Below, piece after piece: positions 29,101 through 41,400 of a stretch of 64,000 bases of DNA. Positions within the stretch are counted from its first letter, which is position 1, and each line of letters begins with the position of its first letter. The notes under the pieces are model-generated. The model was given only the letters and a program-made list of their open reading frames with translations, ran no database searches and was not told where the DNA came from. A program made the position numbers and the translations under genes. Source of the stretch: Nipponacmea schrenckii. Lineage: Eukaryota; Mollusca; Gastropoda; Lottiidae. The stretch covers positions 12,528,534 to 12,592,533 of the forward strand of contig CM060203.1 in assembly GCA_030562195.1 (NCBI GenBank), given 5' to 3'.

Positions 29101-32100
29101 ATCTAGAAAGTTAGATCAGTCAATATGAGATTCATTTCATCATGTACATTGATCTTACAGAGTAAATAGACTTCCTTTCAATCTCACACTAATCTTACAT
29201 CGCCTAATTCTTCTTCATAAACATTCCGTCTTTCCAACGAGGTGCTCTTCACTGAGGAATAAGCCGAACCACACCAATATTACTGTTATATACTGAATAT
29301 AACTCTTGTTTTCTTGTTCACCCCATCCTTACCAAGTTCTGGTTCTGTACTTATTGTACATAAATAAGCAATGTATCAAGCAAAGTAACTTATGATCGTG
29401 TATGTTAAACAATTTTTATGATGGTACTTTGAACTAATTTGTTTCTTTAAACTTAGTGAAATAATATTAACTGTGCTCGTTTGAAAGTTAGCATTAGGAA
29501 ACTCATATTTTATTTAATATGGCAAATAATGTTAGTATTTACAGACAAATTTAATAACGCTTTAAGTAACGGTCATCTCGAATTTCCAGCCTTCCGTTTC
29601 CTACAATAAGAAAAACATTTTTCCCATTACATCCTGACATCAGAGATACACAATTTTGATCTTGATAATATTAATAATTTCTTATTTAAACCACGACAAT
29701 AGAGTTTCTGACTGACGATCATTGTATTAGGATAGACATTTATAGCATTCAGGAAATATGGTTTGTGTCAAGTTTTATTTCATGCAGTAGATTTGGCGTC
29801 CCCTGGGTATCAAGTATTGATCTGGTAGCAGTGCTTAAATGCCAGAAGCTGCACCTTACACGACTTTCCAATAAGCCAAACGTAAAATTGAATTGACTGC
29901 GAGACGCTATTGATGTAGCCTATTAACCTAACATTAAACTTTTCACCGGGTTTCTACCACTTCTTATAACTCCTCACAACCTTAGATTTTAACATTTAAA
30001 CCAAATTTAATTGACGTTATTTTATTTGATAATAATCCGAATTGTGGTTGTTTTTCGTTCAGTCTGACAAAAAACTCATAAGCACAAATGTAGTTTTATC
30101 CGATTTTTATTTTCAACGCTGACTGCTCAATATATAGAAGATCGCGTGGACAACAAAATCTACACTTAACAATATTACATTTTGTTCTTATTGAAAAACG
30201 TGTGACTTTGTATTGTTCATTATCTTGGGAAAAGATTCCACATTACAAAAGTCAGATAATAATATTTTTCCCGGGTGAATCGAAGCGCGAATCCAGGATA
30301 CTTTTCTAAAAAAAAGTACTCGCTATGTTTATATTGAAGCTTAACCTTTGAAGCTAAAGATTAAAGCCATGGTATTTATTCGGTTAACTGGCGATTGATT
30401 TGGGGATTGAGGAGTTGGTTGGTCATCTGGTGATTAAAGTGTTGGTTGGTTATCTGGTTATTGCAGTTGTGGTTGTTAATATTGAGATTGAAGTGTTTGT
30501 TGGTTATCTGGTGATTAAAGTGTTAGTTGGTAATGTGGATTGAAGTGTTTGTTGGTTATCTGGTGATTAAAGTGTAAGTTGGTAAGGTGGAGATTGAAGT
30601 GTTTGTTGGTTATCTGGTGATTAAAGTGTTAGTTGGTAATGTGGATTGAAGTGTTTGTTGGTTATCTGGTGATTAAAGTGTAAGTTGGTAAGGTGGAGAT
30701 TGAAGTATTTGTTGGTTATCTGGTGATGAAAGTGTAAGTTGGTAATATTGAGATTGGAGTGTTTGTTGGTTATCTGGTTATTGCAGTTGTGGTTGTTAAT
30801 ATTGAGATTGAAGTGTTTGTTGGTTATCTGGTGATTAAAGTGTTAGTTGGTAATGTGGATTGAAGTGTTTGTTGGTTATCTGGTGATTAAAGTGTAAGTT
30901 GGTAAGGTGGAGATTGAAGTGTTTGTTGGTTATCTGGTGATTAAAGTGTTAGTTGGTAATGTGGATTGAAGTGTTTGTTGGTTATCTGGTGATTAAAGTG
31001 TAAGTTGGTAAGGTGGAGATAGAAGTATTTGTTGGTTATCTGGTGATTAAAGTGTAAGTTGGTAATATTGAGATTGGAGTGTTTGTTGGTTATTTGGTGA
31101 TTGAAGTGGTGGTTGGTAATATTGAGATGAAGTGTTTGTTGGTTATCTGGTGATTAAAGTGTAAGTTGGTGATGTGGAGATTGAAGTGTTAGTCGCCGGC
31201 ACTCAGTCCCCAAGAAAATATGTGACATGTGACATGAACTAACCTGAGTTATTTCGTCACAATGTCATATTTTAGGGATCACAATAATCCGCGAGGGAGA
31301 AGATAAATAAAAGAGCAAGAATTGGAATAACCTATTTGCCTTTACTGAAATTGATCTCATTTCTAATAAATATCTCCATTCTATTCATAGTTTTTACTTT
31401 CTTGACATCGTTATCCATTAAAGAAAACAATGTATTATCATTATTTTCCTAGGGCATGGACTAAATTCGTGAACCCATTCCCATATCCTTTTTCCTGCTG
31501 AATTAATCCTAACCCAGACGCCACAATTTCATCTCTTTCAACTCGAGTAAATAATGGAAATATATATACTGTAATGTGTGAAATGATTTCACAATCCTAT
31601 CCATATTGTTAGAAATAATTCGCCAAGGGAATTAACTTGATAAATGTTCCTAAAATAGCTACTTGTTATATTCAACTGGAAGAATTTTGATTCAAATTGA
31701 AATTCATATAGGCAGTTAAAATGGAACTTTTCTCGAAATGGTGACATACCATTTAATTTATGTACCGACAAAGTAATAAATTTACATGCCAACATGACAA
31801 TGTAGACGCTGCAAGAGAAATTTTAAAGGGAAAATATTTTCTACAACAAGCTATGCTTGTAGATGTGATAAGATAATGATATTTATTTGGTTTGGAAAAC
31901 ACAAGTATGAGTTAGATAGTTTGATTTATATAAATAACAGATCAGAATTACATTTGATGCCATTAAGTGAATTACAATAATTTAGTCTGCTTCTGTAGGA
32001 CATTTTATCTGGCAAGCTCTATAAAGTTGGATGTATGATTATAGTTGTGTATTTCATTATATTACTTTTGATCAGCTTTTAAGCAAATGATTTTTGTCAG

Positions 32101-35100
32101 ATAACGATCTCGATCATTCACTCTACGATTTCTCTAAACGAACAAGACAATTTATTCTGACTTGTCAACTTTTGAAAGATGAAATATCCATAATTAAAAA
32201 TTACTATTATTTTAGTTTTAGTTTTTATAAACCAATTCATGGTTTAATCTGTGATAGTTTTAAGTTTATTGCATCGTTGATTTATCGTATGTAGGTGCTT
32301 TATAACCATTCCTCTTGCTGATGCACCTTAATACATTTCATTTCATTTCAATTGACTGGTTTATAATAGTTTTGCGAAATTAGAACGTAGTTCAAGTTAG
32401 AATCAAAAGTGAGACGAACTATTTTAATACTAAAAAACTAGACTCTACTTAGAATTGTTTGACTTAAGTTAGAAGCAGTCTAATGTCATAAAAATCATGG
32501 TTGATCCCCCACTTAAACAACAGCTCAAAGCCATTTGGTGAAGATTGCATTGACCTAGACTGAATCATCTGGATGGACCTGCCTCTTGCCAGAAACATAA
32601 CTTTCTCTTATCTTCCGAGTTTGTTGATTTGGCTCCTGGCTCCGTCATCTTCCTTCAATTCTTGATGGATTGATATCAGAAAAGCGTCGACACCATTACA
32701 GGAGTCCAATATACTAGAATGCATGTTTTATGTTTTAAAGAAATCGAAGTTATACTAGTTATGGATACTTTATGGTTTTTTAAAAATTATTTCACGTAGC
32801 AGCATTCTACTTGCTTAAAATCAGTAGATCTTGCGCAAATTACTACAGAGCGGTGAAACTATTATTCGAGAAAAGATAAGATTTTGTGGAACTGGGTTCT
32901 TTATCCAGATAGGCGGAATTTCCACACATTGTCAAACCATGACATTATATTGTGTTTCAATATATTGACGAATCGTCAACAAAAGTCAGACTTTTTTTTC
33001 CGGCAATATATTGTCTCAATGATGGTTATTGACAATTCTTTTCATCAATATCGGATACACACTTTACCATACTTATGGTAAAAACCGTATCCATTGATCT
33101 CAGATATACCTTTTTTTTAATATAGAATTGAGAAAACCGACAGAAATCGAATTACAGACCTCTCTATTATAAATAATGTTTCTAACGTAATGTATTTTAT
33201 ATTAATGGTGATTTATTATTGAACCTTGATATAATACACTTTTAAATGGACATTGTATTGATTTCACTATATTCTGCTTAATTACGACCAGATGGGGACA
33301 CGTCGACCACATTTTGCAGTTCACTAGGATAGTCGAGACACATATTCAGACAGCATTTTAAAAATAATCACGGGCCAATGCTCATTACACTTTGACATTT
33401 AATGTTAACCGAGTTATGTGTATATGACTGATTATATTAAGCTTCCAAACATAGAGATACATTGAGCTCATCAATGTAACTACTGATTACTTTGTATTTC
33501 ATAATAATCCTTCCTAGGTTTAGGCAACCCATGTTAATGTTTCCTTTCATTGATTTCAACGTGCTTTTTTTCATTTCAGTGGTTATTAGAAGGTGTCCAA
33601 GCGTTCATGGTGTATGGCTTCATTTGCCCGGAAGTGGTAATTCTATTACTTCCGTTCGACCATCTAATGGTGTTGTCACTTCCTGTAATGGAACAAATAA
33701 CACATTTATTCTGACTCGGAATAAAAGAGGCCATCGAGATAAATTTGTATTAACGACTTTGTTTCGTTCACCAGTTGTAGACGGCATTGATTTTTTAATG
33801 TAAGTTGAAAGGAAAAACTTGTTTCATTTATTTTGCTTGTAGATTTGGTTACAAGCTTCTAGATAGCTCCTGTGTATATGGTACATACACTTAGCTTGTT
33901 ATATCTGATCTTGATAAAAAAAAAAAAACATAATTCAAATAAAATAAAATGAATGGAATTTTACGTCCTTCTCTTCCACATTAATTAACGAGGTGGATGT
34001 AGGATTCTCAATCACAATACAGATAGAAATGTACTAGAAACTTGAGGTCAAGGTCAAACATGAAACGTGACTTGATTGATAATCATATTCATTATGGAGT
34101 TTTATTAACTCATATATCACGTATTGCATACGATAAACTCTTATTTTGTCAGTTCTTCAAGCTGAATATAGTTAAGTTATTGATCTGTTCCTGATGGACA
34201 TTCTATGATATTTAGAAATGTACATATTCTTAATTACTTCCTATATGTATTCCACTCGAATATAAATGCAATATTTCAATAGATTAACCCGACCAATTGT
34301 CCAACAGGAATAGTCTTCTCCACACCGCTCTGAAGTAGCTAGAACATGCATTATTGCATAATATTTTATTAATTGAGTGTTGTTTATTTTTCATTAAATA
34401 CTTTATTTCAGATTCGCGTATGATTTGAAATTACATGGTGCAACCAATACCATTGCATATAAAATAGGTTTGTATCTTATTCTATTCGAGCATATTTGTC
34501 TTTTGCAGATTGTCTTGGAATTGCACAGGACTGGGAAAAATAAGACAAGGGAGTTAAAGCAGTTGGAAGTAATGGCATAAACATTTACAACACATATGAC
34601 GATGGACACACGTAGAAGTAATGTGCGACGAAATATAAACAATGTAATAAACAAAATAACGAGAATTATGACATTTCATAATGTATTTTATTCGACAAGG
34701 GACATAAATATGACTACGCATATTTTCAAGATTAATAAGAACGTGTGAACAAATGAAACCTAGTCCATTAAGAGTTCTAAAATTTTTCAAAATACATGTA
34801 GAAAGATTTACGACAATATATTCGGTGTAAGAACGCATTAACTGGTGACGTGTCCAAATACCATAGTAATTCTAAGTGAAAGACGCCATTATAATCACCA
34901 TTCTATTATGTTTCCTATTACCATTATATCACGCAGAGCCAATGAAACTGCTAAAAGGTTTTCCACAATGATTGTTGATAATAAGTTGAAATAGTAGTTG
35001 GAAAGCTTCAGATATAATTTTCAGTAAGGCATAACAGAATCCAGGGTTCAGAATTCAAATTTAACGGAAACTCCCTCTCTTACATAAATAAAAAGCTTTC

Positions 35101-38100
35101 ATTATTCAGTTTCAAATTATACTTTGTTGTAAAATGTGATCTCTAAAAAAGGGATAATGCAATTGCATAGGATAAGTGTCTTTGGATTAAGTTTCATTTG
35201 GAGGGTATTGAATTATACGTTGACGGTAAATATTCAAATTGAACATAACCGAAATAAAATACTTTAAAACTCAATATATTAGTACTTCCTTAGAATTCTG
35301 ACTCCATATATTAATACTTTTCTTAGAATTCTAAAGACTAATGAGGCACGTTAAATTGACCCAGTGGAGCATTTCGTAACAGTTTGACTGTCAATTCGTT
35401 ACTAATGACCAGAAAAAGTAATCACGCTGACAGAAGTTGAGTTATATTTGAAATGGTTGCGAAATCTTGTACAATTTTGATCAATATTTCACATTTTTGC
35501 CCTCGAGCCATTCCGAGAATAATTAACTAACAGTTCTCAAATATGTCAGGGTATTTTTTAACTTCTACTTGCTGTGTATTTGAAATCCATTTCAAGAGGT
35601 AATATCGACACGTTTACTTTACCAACTGAAAATAAGTTTAAGTATACCTTCAAGAATTACTACTATACAACAAAATCAATTATTTATGCGGTTTGCCTTA
35701 TTCATATCAATTTTAGATTAAACTAATATTGGATGTCATAAGACATTCGTGTTTGACGAGTTTGTGCGTTCATTTATTGAATTATGATAGTTGGTTAGGT
35801 CAACAGTAATGAGCTGTGTCTTTGTACCATTCCAGATTTACCAGAAGAAACTACCTACCATTCCAGACGAAAGAGAGATGCTGTTTCTCTATCAGGTAAC
35901 TTAATTATTAAACGAAATTTACGTCGAGAATCATTAGTCTCTTTATTACTATCTCGAGTTGGGATGAAACTCTCAAAATATTTTCTCGGGCAGTCGGTTA
36001 TACAAGTCTCGTTTCAAAATCCGAAGAAAAGTGTAATTGGATACGTGGCGCTTCCTAGCCAAATTTTTCAATTAATAATTGGATTACACCATTTCATAAT
36101 TTTAAACCTTTTAGTATGTTGTAAATAATAGGGCAAATATAAAAAGAAAAGCATTATTGTAATGGTATTGGTCTGGAATGTGGGCTCAATTAAAAATGCC
36201 ATCAATCTGCCAATCAGCTTAAAATTACCAATTCCGTTCGGTGGGGTATGTTCAGACTAGTGAATGTGCACGGTTGCAAGAAAGTCAGTGGTCTATCTGA
36301 TATTTTATACACGTTATTTCAACTGTCTTGGAATTGGTCGGCAACCCGATTATTTATAAAAGAATTGTAATATCGTTTCAAAATAGTACTTTCATAGAGA
36401 ACAATTTTCAACGACAAAATCTTATTGAAATTTCAAGGAGAATAATTTGTTTCTATTCAAAAGAGATATATTATAATTTATGCGTAGTCAATGAATGCGT
36501 ATTAGCTTTTTTTTTCAAATTCACTTTAATTTCAAATTTGATATACCGACGAATGAGCGAAGATGGCAAATGGTTATATTGTCCGTTATTGTGAGATAGG
36601 AAATTGAAGTTTTATAACTTATATGTTGACTAAGTAAGAAAGCCCAAGGGAAAATAAATATAACTCACGTGTAATTCTGAAGATAGTTATATTATATGGA
36701 AAGGTAATTTAGTGAGAAAATTAGATTTGAATTTATCGATTTATTTTCCAGAAGACGTACTAATATATATATGGGAATAGAATTATCTCGGGTCTTCTTT
36801 ACTTTCGCACCAGGTGGGGACAAGAAGGATGTAGGTCAAAACGCGACATTCCAGTTGTCCAGGGAATAGAACGTATGTGGAACATATAGCATTGCCATTT
36901 AAGATGTCAACGCGAATACTTACGCTTTACATTATCTCAAATTCTCGAAAATATATCTGTTCATCAATAAACTCGGTAGCCGACTTGACATCCGAAATAC
37001 TGCGTTCTTTATGTCATTCTTATTATTAATAGTATTAAATGATGTTCCATAAACACAATATTACCTAATAACTTCTATTACCAAGGACAACATTAGTTAT
37101 TATAAAGATAGCACAAACATTAAATGGACCATGAGGGATTATCAAATATTAGCTAAGTGGACTCTGAAATTGATAATGCGTTCATAGATCAAGTTAAAGA
37201 TATGTATAAGGTTTAGCAAGCTACGATAAGAACTGTATAAACTAGAACTGTGAACAGCTCCGAGCGTGGCAACTGTGCGTTATCCCATGGATTTCGAACA
37301 TTTTGAAACTTCTAACCTGCTAGCTTTCAATTCCGGTACTTTTCAGCCTACAATTGTAAGCGTAAACTTTCCGCTATATAGGCAATTTTTTCTACTATAA
37401 GTTTCTACTATTGAATTTTTATGCAAACATTTTACAAAAAAATAAATAAATTTTATTGACAATTGGAATTTTTTTCTTCTCGAGGGATGCAAATTATTTT
37501 GTATAGCTAATGTACTGTTTTTGCTTACATTCTTGAATTACACGGGATGTAGGGTCGCCTGAAATGAGATAAAAAAAAAACGGAAGTCCCCACGCCCAAA
37601 CCGGAAGTGATCAAAAAATTTTGATGATATATTTTTAATTGTGTTGCGTATCTATCTATATCCTATAAATTTCAGATCGATCCGAACATTAGAGCCCGAA
37701 AGTGTAACATAACCATCCAAAATTGCAAAATAGTCAGATTTCGGTGGGCTATAAAACCGGAAGTTAATATTTGTCATGCAATATCAGCACATCTATAGAC
37801 AGCTGAGGTCAATGATATTCTACATCTCAAATGTCAAGGTCATTTAAGGTCAAGGTCACGAGATATAGAGTTTTAAATTTTCGAAAAATTCGAACGGGCA
37901 TAAAAAAAATTCAAATTCGAAAATCAAAATTCTGTTCCCAACATTTTTTAGATAAAGTATCAAGGTTTCGATAAACACCAAAATCATAAAAATCGGTTAA
38001 TAATTGGCGGACTTATTAAATTTTTAAGAAAATTTGCCATTTTTGTTCAATTTAATTTTTCTTCATCTCAGGGGATTAAAATCTTTTAATATAGCTAAAA

Positions 38101-38447
38101 TATACTGATTTTGTTTAGAATCTTGAATTACATCGGAAGCAGGGTCGCCCGACATGAGACGAAAAAACCGGAAGTCCCCACGCCCAAACCGGAAGTGATC
38201 AAAAAATTTTGATGATGTAGTTTTTATTGCGCTGCCTATCTATCTATATCCTATAAATTTCAGACCGATGCGACTATTAGGGCCCGAGCTAGCTTGAAAT
38301 CTTATTTGCATATTATGCAATTAGCCACTTTCGGTTGAGCGAAAATTTCATGTTAGATATTCATTTTTGATTCCAGCCCATATAAAAACCATTGGTGAAA
38401 ACAGAAATAGTCTATCTTTTTCCCTTTGGGCTAGCGAGCTTCCCCCC

Positions 38448-38491
<44 letters not shown>

Positions 38492-41400
38492 ATCCGAACG
38501 AAAACAAAGCGTGACAAATTTTATTTGCCACGCAATAAACAGGGTAATTCAATCGCCTATTAATTCAAACTGTCGATGGCTTCTGGAATTTATTGTAACA
38601 ATATCATGTTCTTTCAATTATGCCGAATTGTATCTGTGTTTTCTGAACTCTGTTTTGTTCTAACAAGTGTCTTGACAACATAATTCTATTTGCAATCAAT
38701 TTTTTCCGAAGATTCATCTCGATTTCGTTAAAGGGATAATAGCCGTTACAAGAAACATAAAATTTTAATTTGACTCAAACTTGACAAATGACAGTATATA
38801 TCCATCAGCGGACTTGCCTGGCGTCATCACTATACATCAAAATCCCCCTATAATTCAATAAATTCACAAAATCAAGAAGTTAATAATAAAACACTTAATA
38901 CATTTATTAAGCGATTTTCAAATTGTAACTATAAAGGGAAGTAACTCTAACATATAGATTTCCCGCAAGGATGTTTTAGCGCTGATTTCCCAGACGCTTT
39001 TATTCCCAAACAGAATCGTCGCTTTTTTTTGAAAAACTCCGAATATAGTTTTATTCTCGCTTTTTGAAAATTCATCAAGTGTGGGATACATAGTTATTTA
39101 ACCAATAATCAATATTAAACACAAATATTAGACGTAGGACGAGTGTATTCTAACGGCTATTATCCCTTTAATTGAGACTTTACAGATACGAAATCCAAAA
39201 CAAACAGTGCAGCTAAAGTTTTCTGTAAAGTATATAATTTAATAATGTCAAAGAAATGTTAGAACCTGACTTGAGGAGGGTATAACGAGAATATAATGCT
39301 ACATTATCAGAATTATATACAAACAACATTAACAAGCTTTCTATTGACATTTAAAGCGATTGGGAGATTTGGCGAGAATTAGCGAGATGTGGCGATATCC
39401 GGTTCAGACAAATTTTATATTGTTTCGACACGAGAAACGAAAGTAAACTTTTCAACATAATGATCGTTAATGTCTAAGCCTTGTTACTCGTCACGACATA
39501 AATCGTATAGAATGGAGATTTCTCTACGATTTTATTTTCCCAATGAGGCTTTTTGGATTTCAGCTAATTGTTAGTTTATGCTCTGAAAGGATTTCAGGAT
39601 TTTAGTTTGTTCTATTTTATCCGGTTCCGTCTGACACTTAAGATTGGTCGCGCTATTCCGAATAATAAAAAGTACATATCCGTTGAGTTAACTAGTTATT
39701 TCAAGAGGTCTTATATATTTTTAGGTAGACGAGGGAAGACATTTCTCCATCACTCTGTCACATTATAGAAATATTTAATTTGAACGTCTCGCATTCATTA
39801 AATCTACAGGTTATCTATTTCAATGATCCTGGCTTCATGTTTTTCTTTCTTTTTTTTACAGATGAAACATTACTTAAACCACAAGGCTGTGGGAAACAAA
39901 GAACCTGTATCAGGTACTCTTATAGAGTCAATTTCTATACTTTTATCATAAATTTTTAACTTGTGCAAATTTCCCACAAGGAAATACACGTTTAAATGTA
40001 AATCAGAATTCAATTATTGTTTAAAAATGTATTTGAATTATGAGATGAAGTGAAAGGTGACCTATCCACACTTATCTCGCCAATTTGCTAAAGGACAGAA
40101 TAGGTTTCTTTTCAATAATCGTGCGTTCCAATACGGGTGACGATTTGTCGGACTATGTAACATGTTTACGATGAGAGTCATATAGTCTAGACTAGAACAA
40201 TTGGAAATAGATTAAAGGTAAGATTAGATGGAATATTATTGAAGCATAATGTCTTGGCCATGACATTTTACTCTAAATCATTTGATCGGAAAGAATTTTT
40301 TCTTATTTATTGTCTGATTTTGTTAAAACGATATAATTTTTATTGAGACAGATAGAACTAATTATCATTGTGTTCAGTTGACCGCTTTTATCAAACAGTT
40401 TTCAGGAAGGGTTTCTTGTTGCCGGAAGTACATTCGTGGAAAAACAAGAAAAACATCAAATCTAATGAACATTGGATTTTATAATTGGCATCGAAAAAAT
40501 AACGCGATGTGATACACAAATTATCATGAAAAACGACAAAACTCAATTGCCCCGAGTAGCAAGTTTTTTTCTTATTTTGAAATTAACGGTCTAACATCAA
40601 CGACTAAGTATTAAATTTGTAGGTTTGTCTTATTTCTTGTAAAATTTCTGACTGGTTTTGATAACGATACAGCGTTGATTTAAAAAAAAATTTGCACGAT
40701 AAGTGTGAAAGGAAACTTCTGTAAAGAGTTGTTAATTAAACAGTAGCAGTTGTCCTGATAAGGCGATAATATGTAAATTGTAGGTTTGGTTCTCCAGGAT
40801 GTGCTCATATGGAATGTCAGTATTTTATATCATATAAAACTCTTGGCCCTAGTGATGTGGAGATAGAGATCAGTGCTAAAACTATGGGTTGGGTCGCGAT
40901 TGGTTTCTCTTCTGACGACAGTATGGTAGGTATTACCCAGCCTTCAGATTTAATATCAAATAATATTGCTTGACGGTTACAAAGAAACTATGATGTGCAA
41001 TGAAATGCAATAAAACAGGAGACGCCGTTATCAATTTCAATATTTTAAATAAATACCAAATATGAAGATCCTTTCTACAACATTATCAAGAGATATATAC
41101 AATTTTGAATAACACACAATACCAGTTAGTCGATTCCACTTAACTTGGCCCAATTTTGACTACGAACTTTCGTTTTGGCAATGTCATGCGCATGCTATAT
41201 TTCAGGGCGGAAATGACGACGTGCTGGTGTGTAAGCGTAAAACAGATTTTAACGAAGATGTAGAAGCAGTGGCTATGACGAATATTGTCCGCCATGCTCG
41301 ACCTGAACCTAAAGACAGCAACTTTAACCTGACTGCTGCCAGATACAGAGATGGTTTTATTTACTGTAAAATAATCCGACCTTTAAAGATAAATAAAGAT

